Positions 25,757 to 33,020 of a DNA stretch of 39,301 nt are shown in pieces (the stretch's first letter is position 1; each line of letters starts with the position of its first letter). The DNA comes from Pontibacillus marinus BH030004 = DSM 16465. GTDB lineage: Bacteria; Bacillota; Bacilli; Bacillales; BH030062. The position numbers and the translations under genes were made by a program. Below the pieces are notes generated by a model, which worked only from the letters and a program-made list of their open reading frames with translations, was not told the DNA's origin and searched no databases. The stretch spans positions 151,508-190,808 of the forward strand of contig NZ_KE384331.1 in NCBI RefSeq assembly GCF_000425225.1. The letters are read 5' to 3'.

Positions 25757-25990
25757 TCAACCTCCAGATACCGGTGGAATGAAGGCTACTGTGTCTCCTT
25801 CTTTCAGTTCCGTATCCATGTCTGTGTATTCTTGGTTTACAGCTACTGTTGCGTTGTCCAAATCAAGTAAGCCGTAGTTTTCTTTTAAAACCGATTTTAC
25901 GTGACTAACAGGTTGTCCCACTGCGTCTACATCTACAGATTCAGTTCCTGCTGCTTCTTGGAATTGTGCAAATAATAATACTTTAACCAT
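25757..25990 (-). CDS. moaD: Molybdopterin synthase small subunit MoaD
   Basis: Sulfur-carrier subunit of molybdopterin synthase, with a ubiquitin-like fold. The 77-aa product ends in the obligatory Gly-Gly (IPPVSGG), which is adenylated and thiocarboxylated. The strand KVLLFAQFQEAAG opens the fold. The ATG directly follows the moaE stop, so the two subunits are coupled. The activating enzyme and moaA/moaC genes are not in this window. Confidence 0.92.
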   Translation of the reverse strand: MVKVLLFAQFQEAAGTESVDVDAVGQPVSHVKSVLKENYGLLDLDNATVAVNQEYTDMDTELKEGDTVAFIPPVSGG

Positions 25991-26458
25991 TTATAGATCC
26001 TCCTGTTCTGGATGTCCGGATGGGTAGGCTTTTGACTCGAGTTGATCCCCGATCCATTGCTCCCCATCTTCCCAATGTTCTTTTTTCCAGATCGGAACAA
26101 TTTCTTTGATTCGTTCAATGGCATATCGGCTAGCATCATAGGAATCCGCTCTGTGAGGTGTAGATACCGCAATAACTACAGCTATATCCGATATAGAAAG
26201 CTCGCCAATTCGATGGGCAATCGAACATCTAGCTTCCGGCCATTTTCCTCGAATTTCATCTCCGATCTGTGCTAATTTCTTTTCAGCCATAGGCACGTAC
26301 GCATCATACTTTAAATAGAGGGTGCGTTTCCCCTTTGTAAATTCGCGTACGGTGCCGATAAATGTGTTAATTGCACCAGCCTCTGGCCTTACAACGTTTT
26401 TTACCACATCATCAATAGAGATAAACTTCTCGGTAATCCAAAACTGTTTACTTTCCAT
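25991..26458 (-). CDS. moaE: Molybdopterin synthase large subunit MoaE
   Basis: Catalytic subunit that converts cPMP to molybdopterin with sulfur from MoaD. The 155-aa product contains the family motifs GAINTFIGTVRE (about residues 28-39), LKYDAYVPMAEK, the IAHRIGELSI strand with the conserved HRxG, and APIWKKEHWEDG-type sequence (here VPIWKKEHWEDGEQW) with the catalytic lysines. GGGGGAG precedes the ATG. It overlaps mobB by 11 nt. Confidence 0.93.
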   Translation of the reverse strand: MESKQFWITEKFISIDDVVKNVVRPEAGAINTFIGTVREFTKGKRTLYLKYDAYVPMAEKKLAQIGDEIRGKWPEARCSIAHRIGELSISDIAVVIAVSTPHRADSYDASRYAIERIKEIVPIWKKEHWEDGEQWIGDQLESKAYPSGHPEQEDL

Positions 26459-26969
26459 CCAACTCCCCCTTGATCTGATTCTTAATCATCCGTATGTATG
26501 CTTCTTCTTTATCCCTTGGTATGCAGGGGACAGTCTCATGTGAAATCGATCCACCAGACACAATGCCTTGAACGTTTTTCAGCTCTTTTACCATCTTCAA
26601 ATCGTTGTCATCACGCAACAACACCCACTTGGGATAAGGTTCAGACTTAAACCCTTCTACTAGTACAATATCTAACCCTAGAGGTCGGTAAAGATTAAGT
26701 AGTACATCCAGACTCCAGCTTTCTTGCCGCACATTCCACTGAAAGACGCCATCCCCTTCTACACCACTTACTACAGCCCCTGCATTAAAGTGTTGTGAAC
26801 TATCTGTACCATTAAGCTTGTCCGGTTCGCCCCCATGACCATGATGCTTTAGGGTACCAACCTTTAATCCCTCTCTTTGCAATGCTTGAATTAATGATGT
26901 GATCACAGAGGTTTTACCACTGTTTTTGTATCCAACAACCTGTAGAACGACAAAAGGGTATTCTCTCAT
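26448..26969 (-). CDS. mobB: Molybdopterin-guanine dinucleotide biosynthesis adaptor MobB
   Basis: P-loop GTP-binding protein that assists MobA in making the guanine dinucleotide form of the molybdenum cofactor. The 173-aa product has Walker A GYKNSGKTSV (about residues 13-22), GTLKHHGHG with the histidines typical of MobB, DVLLNLYRPLGLDIVLVEGFK and the late PKWVLLRDD strand. It heads a three-gene unit with moaE and moaD. The presence of mobB suggests the host uses MGD-type enzymes such as nitrate reductase or formate dehydrogenase, which are encoded elsewhere. Confidence 0.9.
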   Translation of the reverse strand: MREYPFVVLQVVGYKNSGKTSVITSLIQALQREGLKVGTLKHHGHGGEPDKLNGTDSSQHFNAGAVVSGVEGDGVFQWNVRQESWSLDVLLNLYRPLGLDIVLVEGFKSEPYPKWVLLRDDNDLKMVKELKNVQGIVSGGSISHETVPCIPRDKEEAYIRMIKNQIKGELDGK

Positions 26970-26989
26970 TTCTATCTCCTCTCATAATA

Positions 26990-27024
26990 AAAAATTCCCT
27001 TGCCGGACGTGCCAACAAGGGAAT
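26990..27024 (-). terminator. Terminator of yitW
   Basis: ATTCCCTTG / CAAGGGAAT stem, followed on the minus strand by a T-run. It separates yitW from mobB. Confidence 0.85.
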
Positions 27025-27035
27025 GGTTGAAAAGA

Positions 27036-27350
27036 TCAATCCGGAATACCTAGAGCGATTTTCGCATAGCGTGACATTTTGTCTTTCGTCCAAGGTGGAT
27101 TCCATACAATGTTTACGTCTACATCTCTTACTTCTGGAAGATCTGTTAAGCAACGTTTCACATCTTGTTCAATTGTAGCAGCTAGTGGGCACCCCATAGC
27201 TGTAAGTGTCATCGTTACGTTTGCTAGTCCTTCATTGTCTAGCTCTACATCATATACTAAACCGAGATTGACGATGTCGATTCCAAGCTCGGGGTCGATT
27301 ACATTCTCAAGTGCACCAAACATATTTTCTTTCATTGCTTCAGTAGTCAT
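27036..27350 (-). CDS. yitW: MIP18/DUF59 family iron-sulfur assembly factor, YitW-like
   Basis: A 104-aa protein of the MIP18 (DUF59) family, close to SufT and YitW, which acts in Fe-S cluster maturation. Motifs are NVIDPELGIDIVNLGLVYDV, the reactive-cysteine segment LTAMGCPLA (about residues 50-58) and VWNPPWTKDKMS. It lies next to yitV and yitU as in B. subtilis. The start is spaced 13 nt from GGGGGA; an in-frame ATG five codons in is an alternative. The exact partner proteins are unknown. Confidence 0.88.
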   Translation of the reverse strand: MTTEAMKENMFGALENVIDPELGIDIVNLGLVYDVELDNEGLANVTMTLTAMGCPLAATIEQDVKRCLTDLPEVRDVDVNIVWNPPWTKDKMSRYAKIALGIPD

Positions 27351-27409
27351 AGTTTTGGTTTATCCCCCTTCGTTACATTCTTAACCACCATTATAACGAA
27401 AAATCTCTT

Positions 27410-27422
27410 AAAAGCGCAAGCG
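27410..27422. repeat. Solo end of the GCGCAAGCGCC element
   Basis: AAAAGCGCAAGCG is identical to the first 13 bp of the element at 5372; similarity stops there. It lies between yitW and yitV. Such a short match could be chance, but the sequence is unusually GC-rich for an AT-rich gap. Confidence 0.3.
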
Positions 27423-27455
27423 TCTAGGTTGTGACGTGTATGATCGCCGTAACCC

Positions 27456-28220
27456 CTACATATGTAGATCAAACCAGTTCACAGTTTCATGGATCGCATA
27501 GAGCGAAACTTTATGATCTCGTCCTACTTCACGTAAAAAACGAATATTTTCTGGGTTCTTGTAATGGGAAATCGCATCATTGTAAAAGCTATATGAATGA
27601 TCGAACGGCACAACTTGATCTTCTTCACCGTGCCAGAAAAAGATTGGACGTCCTACTAATTTATCCACTTGTTTCGAGAGATCGATTTTTTCTAACGAGC
27701 GAATCAGTTTTTGCTGTTCTTCCTCTGTTAATGGAACATCTACTTCCATTTGTTTCAGCATTGCTACTTGTTCTTCTGCAAAACGCACAGGTTGCGGCGA
27801 TCCCATTAGAACAGCTGCGACTTTGATCCAATCATACTGAGTTAAGGCGGCACTTGTTGTAATACCACCCATACTTGTTCCGGCCAAGCCGAACTTATCA
27901 TCTAGGATAAGATTTTGTGCTTGAAGTTCTTGATAGAGCATTGGAAGTTCTTTTAGATTTTGTAAAACTACTTCCCATAACTTATAGGAAATTTCCTGAT
28001 TGGAAAGCCCCTCTGCTCGCTCTCCATGTAAGTAACAATCGGGCAAAATCACGCGGTACCCTTTCTCAGCTAATAAAAAAGCTAAAGGTAAGTTCTGTTC
28101 CTTTGCACTTGTTATTCCATGTATGTATGTTATTACCGGAAGTGGCTGTCCTTCTTTTCTTGAATCTTCAATCATAAGGGCAGGTATGTGTGCTATTGTT
28201 TCACGTTTTATTCCAATCAT
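27456..28220 (-). CDS. yitV: Alpha/beta hydrolase, YitV-like esterase
   Basis: A 254-aa soluble hydrolase with the classic pattern: oxyanion region YIHGITSAKE, nucleophile elbow GLAGTSMGG (GxSxG intact), acid in FFWHGEEDQVVPFDHS and base in REVGRDHKVS. The fold is dienelactone-hydrolase/prolyl-peptidase-like. The start at 28220 (MIGIKRE) lies about 10 nt after GGAAGGG and gives the length of B. subtilis YitV (about 255 aa). The longer reading frame begins inside the divergent yitU leader. The substrate is unknown. Confidence 0.87.
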   Translation of the reverse strand: MIGIKRETIAHIPALMIEDSRKEGQPLPVITYIHGITSAKEQNLPLAFLLAEKGYRVILPDCYLHGERAEGLSNQEISYKLWEVVLQNLKELPMLYQELQAQNLILDDKFGLAGTSMGGITTSAALTQYDWIKVAAVLMGSPQPVRFAEEQVAMLKQMEVDVPLTEEEQQKLIRSLEKIDLSKQVDKLVGRPIFFWHGEEDQVVPFDHSYSFYNDAISHYKNPENIRFLREVGRDHKVSLYAIHETVNWFDLHM

Positions 28221-28361
28221 GCTTGTTGGTCCCTTCCTTTTCACAAAATGCATATTGATATCCATATGCTAACACTCCAAATTGGGAAAAGAAAGCAAAA
28301 TGATCCTTTACATAGCTATGAAACAAGATATAAACTTAAGGTCATACGAGGTGATGAATTA

Positions 28362-29183
28362 ATGGAAAAGCATTTAATCGCATTAGATTTAGACGGAACT
28401 TTGTTAACGGATGATAAGAAGATTAGCGAACGAAATAAGCAAGCCATTGCTAAAGCAAGACAAGAAGGTCACATTGTCGCCATTGCAACTGGTCGACCGC
28501 ATCGTGCAAGTATTGATTACTATCATGAGATGGATCTCGATACGCCGATGGTCAATTTTAATGGAGCACTGATTCACCATCCAAAAAACAGCATGTGGGA
28601 CTCCATACACTCCCCGATGTCTATTCGTACAGCACGTAAAATTGTACATACCTGTAAAGAATTAGGGGTTAAAAATGTTCTCGCTGAAGTACGTGATGAT
28701 GTATTTTTAGACCGTCATGATGAAGAGTTATTAGAGATTTTCCATACGTCTGGTACACCTATTACGATCGGTGATATACAGCAGCATCTAGAAGAAGATC
28801 CAACTTCCATTTTGATTCATCCACATCCAGAACAAGTGCCTGAGCTACGAAAGCATTTGGATGATCAGCATGCAGAATTGATTGATCACCGCAAGTGGGG
28901 CGCACCTTGGCACGTTATAGAGGTTGTTCGAACAGGCTTAAATAAAGCGGTTGGTCTTCATAAAATTGCTCACTACTACCACATTCCTCAGGATCGTATT
29001 ATCGCTTTTGGAGATGAAGATAACGATTTAGAAATGCTTGAATATGCTGGTGTCGGTGTTGCGATGGATAACGCGATTTCAGAGTTGAAAGACGTTTCAA
29101 ACTATACAACTGAATCAAACGAGGGTGACGGTATCGCTGTCTTTTTAGAAAAATATCTAAATTTATCCTCAAAAGCCATTTAA
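28362..29183 (+). CDS. yitU: HAD-superfamily Cof-type phosphatase, YitU-like
   Basis: A 273-aa phosphatase of the HAD IIB (Cof) group. Motif I is ALDLDGTLLTDD with the nucleophile Asp, motif II is IATGRPH, the lysine of motif III is in RTGLNKAVGL, and motif IV is FGDEDNDLEMLEYAG. These proteins dephosphorylate sugar phosphates or flavin intermediates; B. subtilis YitU has been linked to riboflavin-pathway phosphatase activity. The start at 28362 lies about 9 nt after AGGTG; the 58 upstream codons of the open frame are non-coding. It is divergent from yitV. Confidence 0.9.
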   Translation: MEKHLIALDLDGTLLTDDKKISERNKQAIAKARQEGHIVAIATGRPHRASIDYYHEMDLDTPMVNFNGALIHHPKNSMWDSIHSPMSIRTARKIVHTCKELGVKNVLAEVRDDVFLDRHDEELLEIFHTSGTPITIGDIQQHLEEDPTSILIHPHPEQVPELRKHLDDQHAELIDHRKWGAPWHVIEVVRTGLNKAVGLHKIAHYYHIPQDRIIAFGDEDNDLEMLEYAGVGVAMDNAISELKDVSNYTTESNEGDGIAVFLEKYLNLSSKAI

Positions 29184-29237
29184 CTGAGACCTATCCCAGT
29201 ATTTGCGACTTATGAAAGTGCGATATCAGCCTATACT

Positions 29238-29275
29238 AAGCTTGAACGTAAAACATTGCGTTCAGGCTTTTTTAT
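29238..29275 (+). terminator. Terminator of yitU
   Basis: AAGCTTGAACG / CGTTCAGGCTT stem, then TTTTTT. Confidence 0.82.
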
Positions 29276-29293
29276 TCCATGGGGGGAATCAAG

Positions 29294-29443
29294 TTGAGCA
29301 AAAAAAGTAAATCCAAGCGTTTTGTTCAGCAAGGAAAAGATGCCGTTCAAAAACATGCGGAACGATTTCCGTATCGTGAGCGCTACTCTGATGTAGAGCG
29401 CAAAAATGAAGAAGTCGACAATCATACTGTGGGAGGGTTTTAA
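29294..29443 (+). CDS. 49-aa basic protein of unknown function
   Basis: The product is hydrophilic: MSKKSKSKRFVQQGKDAVQK, then HAERFPYRERYSDVERKNEE, then VDNHTVGGF. I do not recognise a family with confidence. The size and composition suggest a small intracellular protein. The TTG start at 29294 follows GGGGGG by 7 nt. An ATG five codons earlier overlaps the G-run and is less likely. It is one nucleotide upstream of the next small gene, which has its ribosome-binding site inside this coding region, so the pair is probably co-translated. Confidence 0.6.
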   Translation: MSKKSKSKRFVQQGKDAVQKHAERFPYRERYSDVERKNEEVDNHTVGGF

Positions 29444-29444
29444 G

Positions 29445-29645
29445 TTGCAAAACAACAATAACTTATTCCAACAAGCGAAACAAGCTGTCAGCAATATCAC
29501 CAACCGCAATGGTCAAGCTCGTGAAGAAGAGGTCCATCAAGCACGCAATGCGATCAACTCTGCACGCGCTAATGCTTCCCAAGAGGAGCAGCAGCAATTA
29601 CAACAACTGCAACAGCAAATCGAACGCCACGAAGGGTTGAAGTAG
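29445..29645 (+). CDS. DUF3813-like small Gln-rich protein
   Basis: A 66-aa soluble helical protein, MQNNNNLFQQAKQAV..., ending with a Gln-rich helix (QEEQQQLQQLQQQIERHEG). It fits my memory of the DUF3813 family (NLFQQAxxAV ... EEVxxAxNAxxSAxANAS). The TTG start at 29445 follows GGGAGGG by 7 nt. The longer reading frame starting at 29406 overlaps the preceding gene in another frame and is not supported. Function is unknown; it may act with its 49-aa neighbour. Confidence 0.7.
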   Translation: MQNNNNLFQQAKQAVSNITNRNGQAREEEVHQARNAINSARANASQEEQQQLQQLQQQIERHEGLK

Positions 29646-29650
29646 TTTAG

Positions 29651-29680
29651 AAAAGCGAAGGCGACCGTTTAGCGGCGTTG
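29651..29680. repeat. Decayed end of the GCGCAAGCGCC element
   Basis: AAAAGCGAAGGCGACCG then TTTAGCGGCG resembles the first 27 bp of the element at 5372 with several changes; the remainder is not recognisable. It begins 6 bp after the DUF3813 stop codon. Confidence 0.45.
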
Positions 29681-29772
29681 GAATATGCAAGCCATCGACT
29701 TTGCCTATTCACTAGCCGTAGGAAGCCTGAGTTGGACAAAGACTCACATTTAGGAGTCGACACTCTTTCACG

Positions 29773-29810
29773 AAAAAAGCAGCACGCCTTTTGGGGCGGC
29801 TGCTTTTTTG
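29773..29810 (+). terminator. Terminator downstream of the DUF3813 gene
   Basis: AAAAAAGCAG-ca-CGCC pairs with GGCG-g-CTGCTTTTTT. It can work on both strands. Confidence 0.8.
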
Positions 29811-29892
29811 TTTTTATGATGTTCTATCCAAGGTTAATCACATCGTATCCAAAAACATAGGCGTCCTATCTAGAATCAGAAACGCTCTATCC

Positions 29893-30084
29893 AATCGATT
29901 TGAAATTGATGTACGTGCTTCTACTATCCTTGGGGTAATTGGTGCAGGCGGTATTTGAACTATGATCATTATCTCCCAACAAAACCGTAACTGGGGAGAA
30001 GTTAGCTTAATCTTAATTGTTATTATTGTAACTGTAACCATAATCGATTATATATCAGCGTTTATCCGTAGACGATTGGTGTAG
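29893..30084 (+). pseudogene. phnE: Remnant of a phosphonate ABC transporter permease (PhnE)
   Basis: The frame reads NRFEIDVRASTILGVIGAGG then I-stop, and continues in the same frame with RNWGEVSLILIVIIVTVTI and IDYISAFIRRRLV before a natural TAG at 30082-30084. This is the C-terminal end of PhnE-type permeases (RFEINVRxATxLGxVGAGGIG ... LILIVIxVTxxDxxSxxLR). The in-frame TGA at 29956-29958 stands where the conserved Gly codon (GGA) would be, a one-base change. The rest of the permease and the other phn genes are missing, while a good terminator remains downstream. It is a decayed leftover of a lost transporter operon. Confidence 0.72.
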
Positions 30085-30096
30085 GTTAGTAATCAG

Positions 30097-30123
30097 GAGC
30101 ATCGTAATCCGATGCTCTTTTTT
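30097..30123 (+). terminator. Terminator of the lost phn operon
   Basis: GAGCATCG / CGATGCTC stem with a TAATC loop and a T-run, 12 bp after the remnant's stop codon. Confidence 0.82.
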
Positions 30124-30130
30124 ATGCATG

Positions 30131-30165
30131 AAAAAGAGCAAAGCCTTCTTATATACGTTGCTCTT
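30131..30165 (-). terminator. Terminator of the VC0807-type gene
   Basis: AAGAGCAA / TTGCTCTT stem, followed on the minus strand by TTTTTC. Confidence 0.7.
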
Positions 30166-30211
30166 GAATATTAAAAAGCTGTCATAAAGTTTTAAGTGTC
30201 TTTTAATTGTT

Positions 30212-30853
30212 TTAGGTCGAAGCCGGAGGATCTATCGATCGCTTGCTTTGATCATGCATCACTTTGCCGACATACAGATAACCAAGCACCGTTACTCCAG
30301 TCAGAACCCAACTCAACACCTGACGTAAAATTAAGGCCTGGTCAAATGCTTCTACCCCATACTCTTTAATAAGCCATGCTTTCCAGACTACGAAAAGTCC
30401 TTCACGAAACACAAATACAAATGTGATTGCCTGAAATACGAGAAAGACTTTCTTTTTATAAAAGATTTCCTTTAGAGGTTTTCTAGGCTGTCCCTGCATT
30501 TCCATAATGTCCAGAGCAAACAGTAGTGCCACAGGCTTCTTGACTACCATACTTCCTAAGAAGAAGAGCCCTACACCCGTCGCAAAATAAACCCGATTCC
30601 ATAACAGATTGATGGCTGATCCCGACAACACATCAACGAGTGTACTGAGCACTAGGTTCGCAAGCATAAATATCCCGAAAAATTGCAGGCTTCGGATATA
30701 GTAGAACCGTATAATGGTATAAAGAATTCCTGGTACAGAGGATAGTAGCATCGCATAATAATCACCAATGTCATCACGTATAAAATTCCACACAAGGAGT
30801 GGAAATACGATGTAACATATGACATCCCAAAACACAATTTTATTCCCTTTCAC
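30212..30853 (-). CDS. VC0807 family membrane protein
   Basis: A 213-aa integral membrane protein with about five or six hydrophobic segments. It has the sequence style of the VC0807 family: IVFPLLVWNFIRDDIGDYYA at the start, LLSSVPGILYTIIRFYYIR, then VDVLSGSAINLLWNRVYFATG and the KKPVALLFALD motif. Function is unknown. The GTG start at 30853 lies directly after the stop of the upstream gene (1-bp gap), with GGAG inside that gene, so the two are translationally coupled. It is an accessory gene not expected at this place in B. subtilis. Confidence 0.75.
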   Translation of the reverse strand: MKGNKIVFWDVICYIVFPLLVWNFIRDDIGDYYAMLLSSVPGILYTIIRFYYIRSLQFFGIFMLANLVLSTLVDVLSGSAINLLWNRVYFATGVGLFFLGSMVVKKPVALLFALDIMEMQGQPRKPLKEIFYKKKVFLVFQAITFVFVFREGLFVVWKAWLIKEYGVEAFDQALILRQVLSWVLTGVTVLGYLYVGKVMHDQSKRSIDPPAST

Positions 30854-30854
30854 A

Positions 30855-31280
30855 TCATTCGCTCCATTCGTCCAGTTTCACTAAACTCACCGCATAAATG
30901 AAGTGAGCGATAAACCAATATAAAATCGCTGAAATATCATCAATGGGTGGTGTCTCTTTAATCGCTAAATCTGTTAATGGAAAATAGGTGAGTGCTGCCA
31001 TGACAGATAATAAGAGTGAAGTTGCCCAGCGAGCACTTGCTTCACCTTCTGTTTGAAAACGAATCCAGGCAAGATATACGATGGCAATTGCCCAAGAGAG
31101 CAACAGATGAAATACCCATTCCATCCATACGGGCCATGCGATGTCTCCTAACACTGGTATGAAATCAATATTCATCAGTAGTGTATAAACTTTTTCACCT
31201 GTCATTGCTTCTACAAACCACAATATGACACCTAATATTAAACCTGAAGCAATGCCTAACCAGAGTCCCTTTTTAATCAT
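30855..31280 (-). CDS. Four-span membrane protein of unknown family
   Basis: A 141-aa protein with about four membrane helices: residues 5-25 (GLWLGIASGLILGVILWFV), 56-75, 84-102 (WATSLLLSVMAALTYFPL) and 118-135. An acidic loop (KETPPIDDIS) precedes the last helix. I do not recognise the family. AAGG lies about 7 nt before the ATG. It is coupled to the VC0807-type gene, suggesting that the two proteins act together or are simply co-expressed. Confidence 0.7.
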   Translation of the reverse strand: MIKKGLWLGIASGLILGVILWFVEAMTGEKVYTLLMNIDFIPVLGDIAWPVWMEWVFHLLLSWAIAIVYLAWIRFQTEGEASARWATSLLLSVMAALTYFPLTDLAIKETPPIDDISAILYWFIAHFIYAVSLVKLDEWSE

Positions 31281-31340
31281 CTTATCGCCTTCTTTTCTAT
31301 GTTTTCCTTACCCATTCCCTTTTTGATAGATGATCACAAC

Positions 31341-32165
31341 TTAATAGGCTCCTATTTTCTCAATTGGTTGTAGTGTATTCAAAATTGCCTCTCTGTATCG
31401 TTTCTCTTCTTTCCAAACAAACCGGAAATACAAAGAACGGAGAAACGTCTTCATATTGAATTGAATGGCATCATCCTCATGTCCTTCAACTTTTTCAAGA
31501 ACGAATCTAAATGATTGAATCCATTCAATGATAAAACAATCAGCTACCTTTGGAAAAATCGTTTCAAGGGCATTGATGAGACGTTCATCTTCACCGTGAA
31601 TATATGGAGAAGGTCGCGTAACAACATGTATTATCGCATCGAAAACGGGCAACAATTCTTGTTCTTCAATTTCATCACAGTTCGCAAAGGATTCAAGGGC
31701 ATCAGCTGCATGAGCAACGCTGTGGGCCCATCCTTTTTCAGATACAAAACCTCTGACATCTTGTTCTTTGATAAAATAATGGATCAGTGCCTCTAACCCA
31801 TTTGTTAACGCTTCTCTTGATAGGAATGATTTTTGTTTATGGATTTCTAATATGGGTGGCAATAGCAAGACAGAAAAGCTTCGTGTGAATACGGAATCGT
31901 CTCCTTTGTTACCAATTTGATAAAAGAGATACTCATCGCTTAGTGCCAGGTCATATAATTCTCGTAATTGATCTTGATTAAATTTCTCATTTAAAATCCA
32001 AATCGCCAGTGCTCTATAAATCAGCTCGTCCCTTATCACTGGATCTGGATCTCCTATATGTTTTAACATATCGTCTAGCAAGGCCTGTGCTTCTTGCTGT
32101 GAAACAAGTTCAAAGTTATCGAAAGATTGTAGTTGTTGTTTTAACGTTTGTAACGTTTGTGTCAC
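31341..32165 (-). CDS. DUF2785 family protein
   Basis: A 274-aa soluble, alpha-helical protein. The segments HIGDPDPVIRDELIYRALAIWI, RSFSVLLLPPIL, RGFVSEKGWAHSVAHAADALE and SPYIHGEDERLINAL match the pattern I associate with DUF2785, seen in Bacilli. Its HEAT-like helical repeats and the WAHSVAHAAD histidines are notable, but no activity is known. The GTG start at 32165 follows GGGGTGA. The open frame continues 26 codons upstream without a ribosome-binding site, into the promoter region of the divergent Nfu-type gene. Confidence 0.72.
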   Translation of the reverse strand: MTQTLQTLKQQLQSFDNFELVSQQEAQALLDDMLKHIGDPDPVIRDELIYRALAIWILNEKFNQDQLRELYDLALSDEYLFYQIGNKGDDSVFTRSFSVLLLPPILEIHKQKSFLSREALTNGLEALIHYFIKEQDVRGFVSEKGWAHSVAHAADALESFANCDEIEEQELLPVFDAIIHVVTRPSPYIHGEDERLINALETIFPKVADCFIIEWIQSFRFVLEKVEGHEDDAIQFNMKTFLRSLYFRFVWKEEKRYREAILNTLQPIEKIGAY

Positions 32166-32257
32166 CGTCTCACCCCATCTCCAATTTCGTTTCCATTTTA
32201 TCACAAATACCTGGAAGCGTAGAGAGAATTCATCATTGTTCACGAAAAGGACATGCT

Positions 32258-32285
32258 TTGTTGATCAAGAAATTCGTGCTAAGAT
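32258..32285 (+). promoter_or_regulatory. Candidate sigma-A promoter of the Nfu N-domain gene
   Basis: TTGTTG (32258-32263), a 16-bp spacer and TAAGAT (32280-32285), about 33 bp ahead of the start codon. Confidence 0.45.
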
Positions 32286-32317
32286 AAAATTGGATTAAAT
32301 AGAGGAGGGATTTTTGT

Positions 32318-32581
32318 ATGGCTGTACAAGCACAACCAACACCAAATCCGAACGCAATGAAATTCACTACTGACCGCATGATTTTTCAAGGAGATGGATC
32401 AGTCTCTGTTATGCCTGGTCAAACAAGTGAACATGATATTTTGAATGACTTAATGGAGCTTGAAGGAGTAGACAATGTCTTCGGTTTTCAAAACTTCATC
32501 ACGGTTAACAAAAAGTTCGACGCTGATTGGGATGCACTTACAGATCAAGTGAAAAATACGCTTGAGAAATATGGTTACTAA
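32318..32581 (+). CDS. Nfu/NifU N-terminal domain protein
   Basis: An 87-aa stand-alone copy of the Nfu N-terminal (scaffold) domain: QAQPTPNPNAMKFTTDRMIF, SEHDILNDLMELEGVDNVF and FQNFITVNKKFDADWDAL. It lacks the CxxC cluster-binding domain of full Nfu proteins, so any role in Fe-S assembly would be as a partner. AGGAGGG precedes the ATG. Single-domain versions are common in Bacilli. It is monocistronic with a strong terminator. Confidence 0.85.
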   Translation: MAVQAQPTPNPNAMKFTTDRMIFQGDGSVSVMPGQTSEHDILNDLMELEGVDNVFGFQNFITVNKKFDADWDALTDQVKNTLEKYGY

Positions 32582-32591
32582 AGTTTTTATC

Positions 32592-32637
32592 AAAAAACGC
32601 GAACGCTCTCTAATACGATGAGCGTTCGCGTTTTTTT
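32592..32637. terminator. Terminator of the Nfu N-domain gene
   Basis: A stem of 13 bp or more (AAACGCGAACGCT / AGCGTTCGCGTTT) with T-runs on both strands, so it can also end the convergent chemoreceptor operon. Confidence 0.9.
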
Positions 32638-32642
32638 AGCTT

Positions 32643-32726
32643 TTATTTAAGGGTTTCTTCTAACTCCTCAAGCAACTGATCAATCTCTTCTTTCGTTAAA
32701 GGTTCTACCTCTTGGATTTTGTCCAT
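32643..32726 (-). CDS. Possible 27-aa acidic micropeptide
   Basis: The frame encodes MDKIQEVEPLTKEEIDQLLE followed by ELEETLK, a highly charged predicted helix. AGGAG lies 10 nt before this ATG; an alternative ATG three codons earlier touches the ribosome-binding site. It lies in the order chemoreceptor, Spo0E-like, micro-ORF, and before the shared terminator. Codon use looks coding and the ribosome-binding site is good, but at this size chance cannot be excluded. No family is recognised. Confidence 0.4.
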   Translation of the reverse strand: MDKIQEVEPLTKEEIDQLLEELEETLK

Positions 32727-32803
32727 CTTTCCCATTCTCCTCACTCTTGCTGTATTTGCACTTTGGTCTCTTTAAAGAGAGTTTAAGGAATGCAACGTCT
32801 TAT

Positions 32804-32995
32804 TCATAAGCAAAATAAAAGACTTGCCATTACACTCTTACAGTCTACCTTTTTGCCTTGTTTGTGGAGCTTATTCAATAAATCATCTAACTCCTGACTT
32901 AGTTGCACTGTTTGAGGATGTGAAAACCCCTTCTCAGCAGCTAATTTCATCATCTCATTTCTTTTTCTTTCTATATCGGAAATGATCGATTTCAA
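32804..32995 (-). CDS. Spo0E-like aspartyl-phosphate phosphatase
   Basis: A 63-aa member of the Spo0E family, small helical-hairpin proteins that dephosphorylate Spo0A-P and delay sporulation. The family pattern is IERKRNEMMKLAAEKGFSHP followed by the signature SQELDDLLNKL (SQxLD). The TTG start at 32995 follows GAGAGGG by 7 nt. The C terminus carries an extra, partly hydrophobic tail (CKSVMASLLFCL). It lies 25 nt downstream of the chemoreceptor gene, so the two are almost certainly co-transcribed, an unusual pairing. Confidence 0.85.
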   Translation of the reverse strand: MKSIISDIERKRNEMMKLAAEKGFSHPQTVQLSQELDDLLNKLHKQGKKVDCKSVMASLLFCL

Positions 32996-33020
32996 TGTTA
33001 TTCCCTCTCTTAAACCAATT

